Assembly (NCBI GenBank): GCA_031549185.1
Contig: JAVBQG010000005.1
Coordinates: forward strand, 1-64,000
Origin: JAVBQG01 sp031549185
Lineage (GTDB): Bacteria > Synergistota > Synergistia > Synergistales > Synergistaceae
Direction: 5' to 3'
Length of the DNA: 64,000 bases
Both the position numbers and the translations under genes were made by a program. Under the pieces are notes generated by a model that saw nothing but the letters and a program-made list of their open reading frames with translations, was not told where the DNA came from and searched no databases. Within the stretch, counting starts at the first letter, position 1, and the number at the start of each line of letters is the position of its first letter. Below, piece after piece: positions 23,758 to 33,078 of this stretch.

Positions 23758-24866
23758 GCTGGAAAACGCTGATTATCGCGGCGATTTTCGCCTCTTTTTC
23801 CTTCGGGGCCGGAGCTTACTTCAGAATGACCCAGATCGATTTTACATATCATCACGACCTAGGCCAATATGGGGAGGTTGCGGAGACTCCAGACTTAGCG
23901 CATGAGAAAGACAAAGAGGAGATTACCGTCAAGGGGCGCATCAATCTTCTCCTGATCGGGGAGGATAACGTCGACGAGTCGCGGCGCTCCGACACCGTTG
24001 CCTTTGTTGCGATGGACTTCGACCATCGCAACATTCGGGTGCTCTCCCTGCCGCGCGACACGCGCGTCGCCATACCAAGACATGGAACGCAAAAGCTGAA
24101 CCATGCGTTCGCGTACGGCCAGGAAGACCTCCTGCGCGCGACCGTCGAGCGGTTTCTAGACACGCCGATCCACTACTACGTCAAGGTCGACTACGACAAC
24201 TTTCCGAAGCTCGTCGACATGATCGGAGGCGTGGATATCTTCGTCGGCAAGGCGATGAAATACGACGACAACTGGGGCAAGCTTCATATCGACATCCCGG
24301 CGGGCAAGAATCACATGGACGGGGAGACCGCGCTCAAATACGTGCGCTTCCGCCACGACCCGATGGGGGATATCGGCCGCGTCAGGCGCCAGCAGCAATT
24401 TTTGAAGGCGTTCCTGCACAAGGTATACGAGCCGGCAAACCTGGCGAAATTCGCCACTTTGTCGCGCGAAATGACGGAGACATTGAACACGGATATGCCT
24501 CCGAGTCTGACGTTGCAGCTCTGCCTTTTCGTCAAGAAACTAGACCGGCAGACGAACCGCGTCTTCTTCAAGACGCTCCCTGGAGAGCCTAAAATGATCG
24601 ACAGGCTGAGCTATTGGGTTGCCGACCCTCAATATGCGGCCTTGTTCCTCAACGCGACAGCGACGGAGCTTGTCTCCATGGACATGGAAACTCGCATGTC
24701 GGCAAAGAAGGCGCAGGATTATTTGGCGGTTACGACAGCAGAGGATTTTTCGCCTGAGGGCGAGGGCGACGTAACCAGAGAAACGTCAGGAGTGAGGACG
24801 GCCGTGGCCGCGCCTCTGACGATGGAAGAAATTATCGATACCGCTTCGGATGGTGAAAAAAATTGA
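23754..24866 (+). CDS. LytR-CpsA-Psr family cell-wall polymer ligase (copy 1)
   Basis: A membrane-anchored LCP protein. The family transfers polyprenyl-linked anionic polymers or glycans to peptidoglycan outside the cytoplasm. The 370-residue protein has an N-terminal transmembrane helix (TLIIAAIFASFSFGAGAYF) and an LCP domain with the arginine and aspartate ligands: RRSDTVAFVAMDF, LPRDTRVAI, KLNHAFAYG, DNFPKLVDMIGGVDIFV and RFRHDPMGDIGRVRRQQQFL. It starts with TTG in the TTGA overlap with nadD. It lacks the LytR C-terminal domain present in copy 2. In a diderm phylum the polymer acceptor is uncertain. Confidence 0.9.
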   Translation: MSWKTLIIAAIFASFSFGAGAYFRMTQIDFTYHHDLGQYGEVAETPDLAHEKDKEEITVKGRINLLLIGEDNVDESRRSDTVAFVAMDFDHRNIRVLSLPRDTRVAIPRHGTQKLNHAFAYGQEDLLRATVERFLDTPIHYYVKVDYDNFPKLVDMIGGVDIFVGKAMKYDDNWGKLHIDIPAGKNHMDGETALKYVRFRHDPMGDIGRVRRQQQFLKAFLHKVYEPANLAKFATLSREMTETLNTDMPPSLTLQLCLFVKKLDRQTNRVFFKTLPGEPKMIDRLSYWVADPQYAALFLNATATELVSMDMETRMSAKKAQDYLAVTTAEDFSPEGEGDVTRETSGVRTAVAAPLTMEEIIDTASDGEKN

Positions 24867-26290
24867 GTTGGAAAACACTGATCATTGCAGCGATCATCGC
24901 TTCATTTTCTTTCGGTGCAGGCGTGTATTACAAGATAACACATATCCGCGTACCTGTGGTTATTTCGAATGGCGACGAGGAAAATCAATTTGCAAAATCT
25001 GACGACGTCGATAAGATTACCCTCAAAGGACGCATCAATGTCCTTCTGATCGGTGAGGACAACGTCGAGGCGTCGAGGCGTTCGGACACCGTCGCGTTCG
25101 TCGCCATCGACGTCGACAACCGCAATATCCGGGTCCTCTCGCTGCCGCGCGACACGCGCGTTCCGATCCCCGGGCATGGGACGCAGAAACTGAATCACGC
25201 GTTTGCGTACGGCGGGCAGGAGCTTCTGCGTAGAACGATCGAGAATTACATCGGCACACCGATCCATTACTACGTCAAAATCGACTACGACAACTTCCCG
25301 AAGCTTGTGGACCTGATCGGCGGAGTGGACATCTACGTCGGCAAGGCGATGAAGTACCGGGACAGGAAGCAGAATCTCAACATCAACATCCCCGTCGGCA
25401 AACACCACATGGACGGCGAGATGGCGCTCAAATACGTGCGCTTCCGCCACGATCCGATGGGCGACATCGGCCGCGTCAGGCGCCAGCAGCAGTTTCTGAA
25501 AGCCGTTCTTCATAAGATGTATGAGCCGGCGAATCTGGCAAATTTCGCCACATTGTCGCAACAGATTACGGAAACGCTGGACACGGATATGCGACCGAGC
25601 GAGACGCTGCAACTATGCCTGTTCGTCAAGCAGCTCGACAAAGAGATCGACAAGATTTTCTTTGTCATGCTGAACGGACAACCGGAGACCATCGACAACC
25701 TGAGCTACTGGGTCGGCGATCCGAGGTACGCGGCGCGTTTTTTGAACGCGACGACGGACGAACTCGTCTCCATGGATAAGGAAGCGCGTCTTGCCGGCAG
25801 CCAAAATCCGATCACGACGATTACGACAGCCGGTGATTACTCGCCGGACAACGACAACGGCGCGCAAAAGACGACGACCGCTGGCCCGTCGAACGCCTTA
25901 CGTGCCGCCGAGGCGGCGTCTCCGACACCGGAGGACGTCATGTCCATCGTAACGAGCATCCCGGAAGCGGTAGCGGTGTTGAACGGAACGGGCAAAGCAG
26001 GTATGAGCCAGAAGGTAGCCGAGCACCTGCAGAAAATGGGAGTGGACGTGGTGTACACCGGAAACGCAAAACACTTCGATTACAGGACCACCAACGTCAT
26101 CTATCCCGAAAAAGCGGGCGAGTCGACGATCAAGGCGGCGCAGTTGCTGGCCAAGCTGTGCGGTGTGAGCCCTACGCTTACCAGGAGAAACGCGCTTGCC
26201 GTCTATCCGTCGCTGATCGTAGGACACGATTACGAAAAACTGCTAAAACTCCTGGAGAAAAGCTACGTATCGGACAACGACAACAACTGA
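24863..26290 (+). CDS. LytR-CpsA-Psr family protein with LytR_C domain (copy 2)
   Basis: A tandem paralogue of the preceding gene. The first 20 residues are nearly identical (MSWKTLIIAAIIASFSFGAG), and the LCP core is conserved (RRSDTVAFVAIDV, LPRDTRVPI, RFRHDPMGDIGRVRRQQQFL). The 475-residue protein adds a low-complexity linker at about residues 315-360 and a C-terminal LytR_C-type domain beginning AVAVLNGTGKAGMSQKVAEH. It also starts with TTG inside a TTGA overlap. The copies have diverged mainly after the LCP core, so they probably share a reaction but differ in partner or substrate. Confidence 0.9.
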   Translation: MSWKTLIIAAIIASFSFGAGVYYKITHIRVPVVISNGDEENQFAKSDDVDKITLKGRINVLLIGEDNVEASRRSDTVAFVAIDVDNRNIRVLSLPRDTRVPIPGHGTQKLNHAFAYGGQELLRRTIENYIGTPIHYYVKIDYDNFPKLVDLIGGVDIYVGKAMKYRDRKQNLNINIPVGKHHMDGEMALKYVRFRHDPMGDIGRVRRQQQFLKAVLHKMYEPANLANFATLSQQITETLDTDMRPSETLQLCLFVKQLDKEIDKIFFVMLNGQPETIDNLSYWVGDPRYAARFLNATTDELVSMDKEARLAGSQNPITTITTAGDYSPDNDNGAQKTTTAGPSNALRAAEAASPTPEDVMSIVTSIPEAVAVLNGTGKAGMSQKVAEHLQKMGVDVVYTGNAKHFDYRTTNVIYPEKAGESTIKAAQLLAKLCGVSPTLTRRNALAVYPSLIVGHDYEKLLKLLEKSYVSDNDNN

Positions 26291-26302
26291 GGGAGGGATA
26301 CC

Positions 26303-26665
26303 ATGAAGGACACTGCAACGACGAAAACCGCCGAGTACATGCCCATTATCGAGGCACTCCAGTCCAAACACGGACAGGAGATCGACCTGATCGACCTGAG
26401 CGGAATATCCGGCTTTGCGGACGCGTTCATCATCGCAACGGCAAGATCTGAGATCAACGCGCGCACACTGCGCGATGCGGCGGAGGAAGCGCTCGACTCG
26501 ATGGGGCTTGCATATAAAGTCGAGGGCGAGACAAGCTCCCGCTGGTGCCTGATCGACGCAGGGCATGTCGTCGTCCATATTTTCAGCCGCAACGGACGCG
26601 AATTCTACAACCTGGAAAGACTCTGGGGCGACGCTCCGATCCAGAGATTCGAGAGCCCCGAGTAG
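26303..26665 (+). CDS. rsfS: Ribosomal silencing factor RsfS
   Basis: RsfS binds L14 and blocks 30S-50S joining when nutrients are scarce. The 120-residue protein has the family core DLIDLSGISGFADAFIIATA, the R-x-L-R-D-A-A-E-E helix and the diagnostic WCLIDAGHVVVHIF with REFYNLERLW. GAGGGAGGG precedes the ATG. It is the last gene of the obg-nadD-LCP operon and is followed by a terminator. Confidence 0.96.
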   Translation: MKDTATTKTAEYMPIIEALQSKHGQEIDLIDLSGISGFADAFIIATARSEINARTLRDAAEEALDSMGLAYKVEGETSSRWCLIDAGHVVVHIFSRNGREFYNLERLWGDAPIQRFESPE

Positions 26666-26689
26666 AAACTTCTTGCGCGCAAAACATGT

Positions 26690-26725
26690 GAACGAGTCGC
26701 CTTGAAACATCGAGGCGGCTCGTTC
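26690..26725 (+). terminator. Terminator between rsfS and tpiA (convergent)
   Basis: A 13-bp stem GAACGAGTCGCCT (26690-26702) with AGGCGGCTCGTTC (26713-26725), one G-U pair and a 10-base loop, followed by TATTTGTGG. The T tract is weak, but the stem is long and lies exactly between the convergent operons. Confidence 0.65.
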
Positions 26726-26788
26726 TATTTGTGGGAGTTGCAATCTCAAAAATGTCTTATAATAATACTTATGTCTTGCTTGATTTCT

Positions 26789-27595
26789 TTATATTGCCGA
26801 AAGAAGCATCTTTTCGAAGGGTTCGACCTCGAGGGACGCACCGCCGACCAACAGGCCATCGATGTCCGGCTGTGCCAGAAGCCCCGCGCTGTTGTCCGGT
26901 TTTGCGGAGCCGCCGTACAGAATTCTGAGCTGCTCCGATATATGGGCGCCAAATCGTTTTTCAGCGAGCGAACGGATGAACTTGCACGCGAACTGTGCGT
27001 CTTTGTCGCTGGCGGTCTGGCCGGTTCCGATCGCCCATACGGGCTCGTACGCAACGACGACCTTTTCCGCCACCTCGGGTCCGTTCAAGCTCTTCCAGGC
27101 GCTCTCAAGCTGATTCTGCAGGATTGTCTCCATGTTGCCCGTCTCGCGCTCCACAAGCTGCTCCCCGACGCAAAAGATCGGCAACAGCGACGAGCGCAGC
27201 GTCGCCTGCAGCTTTTTCTCCAGCAGGTCGTTCGTCTCGCCGAAGATGTGCCGCCTCTCGCTGTGCCCGAGGATCACGTACTTGCAGCCGACCTCCTTCA
27301 GCATTTCGAGGGAAATTTCCCCCGTAAAGGCGCCCTTGGGCTCGTGGTACACGTTCTGCGCCGATATCCCGATCAGGTCCGATTTGCGCGCGCCTACGGC
27401 GTATGCGATGGAGGTAAACGTGGGGGCAATCACGATCTCGACCCCGCCGCCCTTGGCCGATTTCGCCACGTTCTGGCCCATCCCGTCCTTTTCCAGCCAC
27501 TCCTCTAACTTGCGAACAAATTCACTCGTGGCCCAGGCACCGTTGTTCATCTTCCAGTTGCCCGCGATCATCTTTGTCCGGCCCATCTGTTGCAT
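26789..27595 (-). CDS. tpiA: Triosephosphate isomerase
   Basis: Interconverts dihydroxyacetone phosphate and glyceraldehyde-3-phosphate. The 268-residue TIM barrel begins MQQMGRTKMIAGNWKMNN. It has K in NWKMN, H in the GHSERRHIFGE block, the catalytic glutamate in VVAYEPVWAIGTG, and the C-terminal phosphate loop LYGGSAKPDN, GLLVGGASLE. The upstream of two ATGs fits the AAGGGGAG site (10 bases). It is the last gene of gap-pgk-tpiA, separated from pgk by a 108-base spacer with an imperfect hairpin. Confidence 0.97.
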   Translation of the reverse strand: MQQMGRTKMIAGNWKMNNGAWATSEFVRKLEEWLEKDGMGQNVAKSAKGGGVEIVIAPTFTSIAYAVGARKSDLIGISAQNVYHEPKGAFTGEISLEMLKEVGCKYVILGHSERRHIFGETNDLLEKKLQATLRSSLLPIFCVGEQLVERETGNMETILQNQLESAWKSLNGPEVAEKVVVAYEPVWAIGTGQTASDKDAQFACKFIRSLAEKRFGAHISEQLRILYGGSAKPDNSAGLLAQPDIDGLLVGGASLEVEPFEKMLLSAI

Positions 27596-27703
27596 CGGTT
27601 TTTCGCTCCCCTTCTGAAAGCATATAAAGAGAGCGGCATTCCCTTCTCCGTCTCGTCGCGAAGAAGAAGAATACCGCCTCTCGTCGTATCGCTGCGCCTC
27701 TCT

Positions 27704-28897
27704 TTACGCGACGACGTACGGCTCCACGCCTGGCAGGACCTTGCCCTCGAAAAACTCGAGGCTCGCTCCTCCGCCGGTGGATACGTGCGTCACTTTGTCC
27801 TCGTAACTAAGCTGCGCGACGGCCGCGGCCGAATCTCCCCCTCCGATGACCGTGAGGGCGCCCTTGAGGGTGATCGCCGCGAGTTCCTCGGCAATCACCC
27901 GCGTCCCGCCCGCAAAGGGAGGCAGCTCGAATACGCCCATGGGGCCGTTCCAGAGCACCGTCTTCGCGTCCGCGAGGGCCGTGCGGAACGCCTCTCGCGT
28001 CTTCGGGCCGATGTCGAGGCCCAGCTTGTCCTTCGGCATCGCGTCGACCGAGACGATGTCGAGCGGCACCTCGGAGGAGACCTCCGCGGCGACCAGTACG
28101 TCCTGCGGCAGAAGGATCTTCACGCCCTTCGACTCGGCCTGTTTCAGCATCGAGGCGGCAAAGTCGAGCTTCTCTTCTTCGCAGAGGGACTTACCGATCT
28201 CTTTGCCCTGCGCTTTGAGGAAGGTGAAGGCCATACCGCCACCGATCAGGATCGTGTCGACGACACTCAGCATGTTGTCGATCACGCCGATCTTGTCGGA
28301 CACCTTCGCCCCGCCAAGTATCAGCACATACGGTTTTTGAGGGTTGTCCCGCGCGGAACCCAGCATATCGATCTCACGGATCAAGAGAGGCCCCGCGAAA
28401 GACGGCAGAAAATCGACCACGGCGCGCGTCGAGGCGTGCGCCCTGTGCGCCGCGCTGAAGGCGTCCATCACGAAGACGTCAAACGGAGCCGCGAGTTGCT
28501 TCGCAAACGCCGCGTCGTTCTTCTCCTCCTCGGGGTGGAAGCGCAGATTTTCGAGCACGGCGACGTCGCCCGAGGCCATGCCGTTCACGGCAGCCGCAAC
28601 TTCGGAGCCCACGCAGTCGCCCACAAAGCGCACCTTGCAACCCGCCAGCTTCGAAAGCTCGTCCACCACGGGCGCGAGACTGTACTTGGGGACGGGAGCA
28701 CCTTTCGGGCGACCGAGGTGCGAACAAAGCGCGATCTTCGCCCCCGCCTCGCGCAATGTCCGGAGCAGCGGCAGGTGCGCCCGTATGCGCGTGTCGTCGG
28801 AGACTTTGCCATCCGCGGTCAGCGGTACGTTGAAATCCACTCTCACAAGAACCTTTTTACCGGCGATATCCTGAGGTGCAAAGGTCTTGAGCTTCAT
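27704..28897 (-). CDS. pgk: Phosphoglycerate kinase
   Basis: Makes ATP from 1,3-bisphosphoglycerate. The 397-residue protein is standard: the N-terminal VLVRVDFNVPLTADGKVSDD signature, LCSHLGRPKG with basic substrate residues, the C-terminal nucleotide site GGAKVSDKIGVI, the hinge around LWNGPMGVFE, and GGGDSAAAVAQ with THVSTGGGASLEF. It starts 3 bases after the gap stop, with AGGAG immediately before the ATG. Confidence 0.98.
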   Translation of the reverse strand: MKLKTFAPQDIAGKKVLVRVDFNVPLTADGKVSDDTRIRAHLPLLRTLREAGAKIALCSHLGRPKGAPVPKYSLAPVVDELSKLAGCKVRFVGDCVGSEVAAAVNGMASGDVAVLENLRFHPEEEKNDAAFAKQLAAPFDVFVMDAFSAAHRAHASTRAVVDFLPSFAGPLLIREIDMLGSARDNPQKPYVLILGGAKVSDKIGVIDNMLSVVDTILIGGGMAFTFLKAQGKEIGKSLCEEEKLDFAASMLKQAESKGVKILLPQDVLVAAEVSSEVPLDIVSVDAMPKDKLGLDIGPKTREAFRTALADAKTVLWNGPMGVFELPPFAGGTRVIAEELAAITLKGALTVIGGGDSAAAVAQLSYEDKVTHVSTGGGASLEFFEGKVLPGVEPYVVA

Positions 28898-28900
28898 CTC

Positions 28901-29920
28901 CTACAATCCTTTTTTGACGATGTAGTTCACCAGATCGACCACACGGCTGCTGTAGCCCCACTCGTTGTCGTACCAGGAGAGTACCTTGGCCATGTTGTCG
29001 ATGACGGTCGTGTGCATCGGCGCGAAGATGGAAGAGCGATAGTCGCCGACGAAGTCCATCGACACGAGGTCGTCCTCTTCGTAACCCAGGATGCCCTTCA
29101 GGGAACCCTCCGAGGCCTCTTTCATCGCCGCGTTGATCTCCTCTTTCGTCGTGGGCTTCTTGAGCTCGGCCGTGAAGTCGACGACGGAGACATCCGGCGT
29201 CGGCACGCGCAACGCGAAGCCATTGAGCTTGCCCTTGAGCTCCGGCATGACCTCGGAGATCGCCTTCGCCGCGCCCGTGCTGGTCGGGATGATCGACAGC
29301 GCGGCCGCTCTGCCGCGGGAGGGGTTCTTCTTGTGCGGGAAGTCCAGTGTCACCTGGTCGTTCGTGTAGGAGTGTATCGTGTTCATGAGCCCCTTGACGA
29401 TGCCGAACTTCTCGTGCAGGACCTTGGCGACCGGCGCCAGGCAGTTGGTCGTGCAGGAGGCGTTGGAGATGATCCTGTGTTTCGCGGGATCGTACATCCC
29501 CTCGTTGACACCCATGACAATCGTTACGTCATGGTTCGTGGCAGGCGCGGAGATGAGGACCTTCTTCGCCCCCGCTTCGAGGTGCGCTTTTGCCTTCTCG
29601 CCGTCCGTGAAGCGCCCCGTGCTGTCCACGACGACGTCGATGCCCAGCTCCTTCCATGGAAGTTTTGCCGGATCCGGCTCGGCGATCGCCTTGATCCTCG
29701 ATCCGTTGATCACGAGGGTGTCGCCGTCGAGTGTGACGGTGCCGGGGAAGCGACGGAAGACGGAATCGTACTTCATGAGATACGCCAAGGACTCGGGCGG
29801 AGTGAGGTCGTTGACCGCTACGATTTCATAGTCGTGCTCCTTTCCGCCCAGGAAATACGAGCGGAGAGTCAGGCGACCGATACGACCGAATCCGTTGATA
29901 GCAACCTTGCGCTTTGCCAT
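28901..29920 (-). CDS. gap: Glyceraldehyde-3-phosphate dehydrogenase, type I
   Basis: Oxidises glyceraldehyde-3-phosphate with phosphate and NAD(P). The 339-residue protein has the Rossmann motif INGFGRIGR and catalytic C156 in NASCTTNC, with the partner histidine in NTIHSYTNDQ. The segment after the first strand (EIVAVNDLT, with an acidic D38) favours NAD. AAGGAGG precedes the ATG by about 11 bases. It heads a gap-pgk-tpiA operon; no convincing promoter hexamers were identified in the 120 bases upstream. Confidence 0.98.
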   Translation of the reverse strand: MAKRKVAINGFGRIGRLTLRSYFLGGKEHDYEIVAVNDLTPPESLAYLMKYDSVFRRFPGTVTLDGDTLVINGSRIKAIAEPDPAKLPWKELGIDVVVDSTGRFTDGEKAKAHLEAGAKKVLISAPATNHDVTIVMGVNEGMYDPAKHRIISNASCTTNCLAPVAKVLHEKFGIVKGLMNTIHSYTNDQVTLDFPHKKNPSRGRAAALSIIPTSTGAAKAISEVMPELKGKLNGFALRVPTPDVSVVDFTAELKKPTTKEEINAAMKEASEGSLKGILGYEEDDLVSMDFVGDYRSSIFAPMHTTVIDNMAKVLSWYDNEWGYSSRVVDLVNYIVKKGL

Positions 29921-30039
29921 TATAGAAGAACCTCCTTAAGATTGTGATGGAATATGTGAATACCTGAAACATCCTTGGGCTTTCTGCTTTTAGCTCTTCA
30001 CGAGACTATCAAAAAAGGTGGGAGAGGTCAACAGACAAA

Positions 30040-30084
30040 GACGAGACAAAGACGCCAATCCAAGGACGGTGTCTCTGTCTCGTC
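30040..30084 (-). terminator. Terminator after the glycogen debranching enzyme gene
   Basis: Read on the minus strand, a 17-bp stem (30084-30068 with 30056-30040) carries one G-U pair and one A-C mismatch, an 11-base loop, and TTTGTCTGTT after it. The remaining sequence between gap and this gene (29921-30117) shows no gene. Confidence 0.6.
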
Positions 30085-30117
30085 GAAGAACTATCGGTTG
30101 ATTGGGGCGATCGGAGG

Positions 30118-32115
30118 CTACATATCCCCGTCGCGGAACTCGAGATTCTCGTGGAGCACGCGGAGGAGCTCTCCAAGGGAGACGGCGCTCAGAACGTCAC
30201 CGTTCGGCCGGTAGGGCATCACGCCGTCGAAGTATTCGGCCACGCCACCCAGACACCCTCTGCGAAGGTGCGAGGCGAACGGACGGATAAACGACCAGCC
30301 GATGTCGAGCGGCTCGGGGTTGTAGCGCAGATATGTGGAGATGAATTGCCCCAGCAGCCAGGGCCACGCCATGCCGCGCAGACGAGCCTTCTTTTTCTGG
30401 TCGGGCCGTCCCTCGGCCCTGCCCTTGAACTTCTCGTGGTGAGGGTCGAGGGTTCGCAGACCGTACGTGGTATAGAGCTCGTTCCAGCATGTGGCAAAAA
30501 CCTGACGCCCCGGCTCGGCGTCGAGAACGGGGTTCGGCAGCGAGACCGACAAAATCGCATTGGGACGAATCGCGTCGTCCTTCTCCCCCATGGCGGGATC
30601 GACCCAGTCGAAGAGATACTTATCCTTTTCATTCCAGAACGTCTCGGCGAAAGATTTGCGGCACGCCTCCGAAAACTGGCAATAGCGATCAGCCGCGTCC
30701 TTCTTGCCGGCAAGCTCGGCGATCTTCTGCATGACACAGAGTGCGTTGTACCACAGGGCGCACACCTCGACCAGGTAGCCCTTTCGATCGACCAGCGGTT
30801 CGCCGCCGGCGTCTCCGGACATCCAGTGACGAGTCGTGTCCCGCTTGAAGTACTTCAGCATCTTCGTGTGGTCGTCCATCACGACTCCCAGCGTCTCCGA
30901 GCCCTCCATGTATTTTTCGACCAGCGCGGCGAGTTCGTCCGCTTTCTTCACGGCATTCTCGTAGCCCACAGCCGCCGAGTACTTGTCGACCGCATACAGG
31001 AACCAGAGGCCGGCGTCGATCTCGTCGAACACCGGCTTGCCGGCGTAGTCGATCGAACCCGGCATGACGTCCCCGCCCGCCGTCGCCACGCCAAGCCATT
31101 TATCGAGAATGTCCCAGGCGAGCTCCAGGCGGCCGGTTGCAAGGGTGAGGCCGGGCAGCGCGATGAAGGTGTCGCGCGCGCGCTGCTCTACGGAGGGGAA
31201 ACCGGAGAAGATCGCCGGCGACGTCCCCTTGTTATCGGCCACAAGATGGTAAGAGGATTGAATCATGTCGCGAACGACGCTGTACTCCTTCGGAACGGCC
31301 GCCCTGGCGACGAACGCCCCCAGGCGGTCGATCGTCTCCTTCTCCAATGCGCGAATGTCGTCGAGGCTGTAGGCGATCGGTTCTTCGGAGAGAACGATAT
31401 AGACGCTCTCGCCCTGCTTCAGGCAAACCGACCCGAAACCGGGTGACCAGAGGGCGTCCACAACCGGCTTGTCGGGCAGGCCGTCTCTCTCGTAGATGAT
31501 ATTTTCGAACCACAGAGGCTTGGCCGACCACTTGGCAGTCTCCGACGCTCCCGATGTAAAGGAGACGTGGCTGATCCGATCGCGTCCGTTGACGCTGATC
31601 ACACCCTCCGGCGAAGATTCGGAGCCGAATGTGGCCTTCTCGCCGCCGTCTGAAATGTCGTTGTTTATCCTGTGCGCAAAGAGCGGACGCAGATCCATAC
31701 AAAGCGGCTCCGGGGATGCAACAAGCTCGTATTTGACGATCGTACAGGTCCCATTTTGCGGCATGAAGATTGATTTCTTGAGGAATATGCTGTGAATTAC
31801 GAAAAGCATGCTGGGGATTGGCGTTCCCTGGTACTCCTGAAGATATCGGTAACCATCCGGGTAGATCAGATCCTTATAGCGATTCGTGGAGAGTTGATAT
31901 TTCTTGTTGTGCGCGTAAAGTGTCTCTTCGATTTTGCTCACCAGCACCGTGTGCTGGGCGGCTCCTTCGGTCCGCGCGACCAGAAGACCGTGCTCCCTTC
32001 TGGTGTTCGCCCCGACCACAGTGGATGAGCCGTAGTTGCCACTGCCGTTCGAGACGAGAAACTCGCGTTCGACCCCCTTATCGTAGGTGTTCACATCCGC
32101 CTTGCCCAAGTACAT
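30118..32115 (-). CDS. Glycogen debranching enzyme (amylo-alpha-1,6-glucosidase, prokaryotic GDE type)
   Basis: Hydrolyses alpha-1,6 branches of glycogen-like glucans. The protein has about 665 residues: an N-terminal GDE_N beta domain (REFLVSNGSGNYGSSTVVGANTRR) and a C-terminal (alpha/alpha)6 barrel, GH133-like, with the acid region AGLWFLYAVDKYSAAVG and AMGEKDDAIRPNAILSVSLP. The ATG at 32115 is preferred over one 9 bases upstream because AAGGGG abuts the upstream ATG but lies 9 bases from this one. No glycogen synthase or phosphorylase gene is near; it sits downstream of whiA on the same strand. Confidence 0.88.
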   Translation of the reverse strand: MYLGKADVNTYDKGVEREFLVSNGSGNYGSSTVVGANTRREHGLLVARTEGAAQHTVLVSKIEETLYAHNKKYQLSTNRYKDLIYPDGYRYLQEYQGTPIPSMLFVIHSIFLKKSIFMPQNGTCTIVKYELVASPEPLCMDLRPLFAHRINNDISDGGEKATFGSESSPEGVISVNGRDRISHVSFTSGASETAKWSAKPLWFENIIYERDGLPDKPVVDALWSPGFGSVCLKQGESVYIVLSEEPIAYSLDDIRALEKETIDRLGAFVARAAVPKEYSVVRDMIQSSYHLVADNKGTSPAIFSGFPSVEQRARDTFIALPGLTLATGRLELAWDILDKWLGVATAGGDVMPGSIDYAGKPVFDEIDAGLWFLYAVDKYSAAVGYENAVKKADELAALVEKYMEGSETLGVVMDDHTKMLKYFKRDTTRHWMSGDAGGEPLVDRKGYLVEVCALWYNALCVMQKIAELAGKKDAADRYCQFSEACRKSFAETFWNEKDKYLFDWVDPAMGEKDDAIRPNAILSVSLPNPVLDAEPGRQVFATCWNELYTTYGLRTLDPHHEKFKGRAEGRPDQKKKARLRGMAWPWLLGQFISTYLRYNPEPLDIGWSFIRPFASHLRRGCLGGVAEYFDGVMPYRPNGDVLSAVSLGELLRVLHENLEFRDGDM

Positions 32116-32134
32116 GGCAACCATCCCCTTCTCT

Positions 32135-33016
32135 TTATATCGAATCTCTCCGAATTATAGTTTCGAGCTTTCTCCACCTATATTCTACCGTACTTTTGCT
32201 AACAGGTCTGGATAGAATTTGCCCAAGTTCCCGGAGCGAGGCGCTCGGATTTTCTCTTCGAACCCTGGCGAGCTCTGCCAGTTCCGGCGAAAGTTCCTCC
32301 CACAAACCCTCCGCGTCGATCCGCTCTACCAGTACAAGCTGTGCTCGCGCCGCGTCGAGGCTTTTGTTGATGTTCGCCTCGTCGCAGTTGACCAGCATAT
32401 TGGCTCTGTTTTTCAGCGAGCGCATAATCGCGGTCTCTTCGAGAAGGAGCGAGCTGCGCACAAGCCCCATCCGGGCGAGGCATGTCACGATTTGCCCCTG
32501 ATCGCGCAACATAAGCTCGGTTTTTCCCTGTTTCACCCTGCTCCCCAGCACGATGCCCGCCGAACGAAAAGTCCGCTTCAACCTCGTCTCCAACTGCAAA
32601 GAATCGGGCAAACGCAACGTCATATAATACCCCGCACGTGGAAGGTAAAAGGAGCCGCAGCCGGCCCACGCACCCCTCGCCCACGCCCACATTTCCTTTT
32701 TCTCGAGACGCTCTTTTCCGGCGAGAAAATTGCGATACGATGAGACGGCGACCCGAAATCGCGCTTTCCCCTGCGCGCGATCAAGCTCCAAGCTCCCATC
32801 TGCCGCCACAATTGTCGCATTAAATCGCCTTTCGTTCAACCCCCTCCACAGTTTCAAAAGCCGCCGGGTCACGACGAGACGGGGCGATGCGACGAGCAGA
32901 TCCCCCCCGACCTGCGTATGAGGCAGAGTTTCAAAGAGCCCCAGCAGCTCGGGTTGGCCGTCCGCAATCGGAAGGTTGACCAGTTCGTCCCATATGAGCG
33001 TACTTATTTTCTCCAT
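32135..33016 (-). CDS. whiA: WhiA-family DNA-binding protein
   Basis: WhiA proteins combine a LAGLIDADG homing-endonuclease-like fold with a C-terminal helix-turn-helix. They regulate sporulation in actinomycetes and link to division and chromosome segregation in Bacillus. The 293-residue protein carries the C-terminal signature LAELARVRRENPSASLRELG and KSTVEYRWRKLE. The N-terminal subdomain is poorly conserved. It follows rapZ and yvcK, the classic rapZ-yvcK-whiA order. No endonuclease activity is expected. Confidence 0.85.
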   Translation of the reverse strand: MEKISTLIWDELVNLPIADGQPELLGLFETLPHTQVGGDLLVASPRLVVTRRLLKLWRGLNERRFNATIVAADGSLELDRAQGKARFRVAVSSYRNFLAGKERLEKKEMWAWARGAWAGCGSFYLPRAGYYMTLRLPDSLQLETRLKRTFRSAGIVLGSRVKQGKTELMLRDQGQIVTCLARMGLVRSSLLLEETAIMRSLKNRANMLVNCDEANINKSLDAARAQLVLVERIDAEGLWEELSPELAELARVRRENPSASLRELGQILSRPVSKSTVEYRWRKLETIIRRDSI

Positions 33017-33078
33017 ATCGTCTCAACCCAATCCAAAATCAACGCTACGCGTTGGTCGCGGCACAAGGCGCGCTACCA

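Noticed and set aside
24863..25500. High similarity between 23754-24500 and 24863-25600 considered as an assembly duplication
   Set aside because: The copies differ at many positions and have distinct C-termini, consistent with true paralogues.
27590..29947. Plus-strand ORF of about 785 codons opposite pgk and gap
   Set aside because: Antisense to two complete glycolytic genes; it arises from codon bias of those genes and has no recognisable domain.
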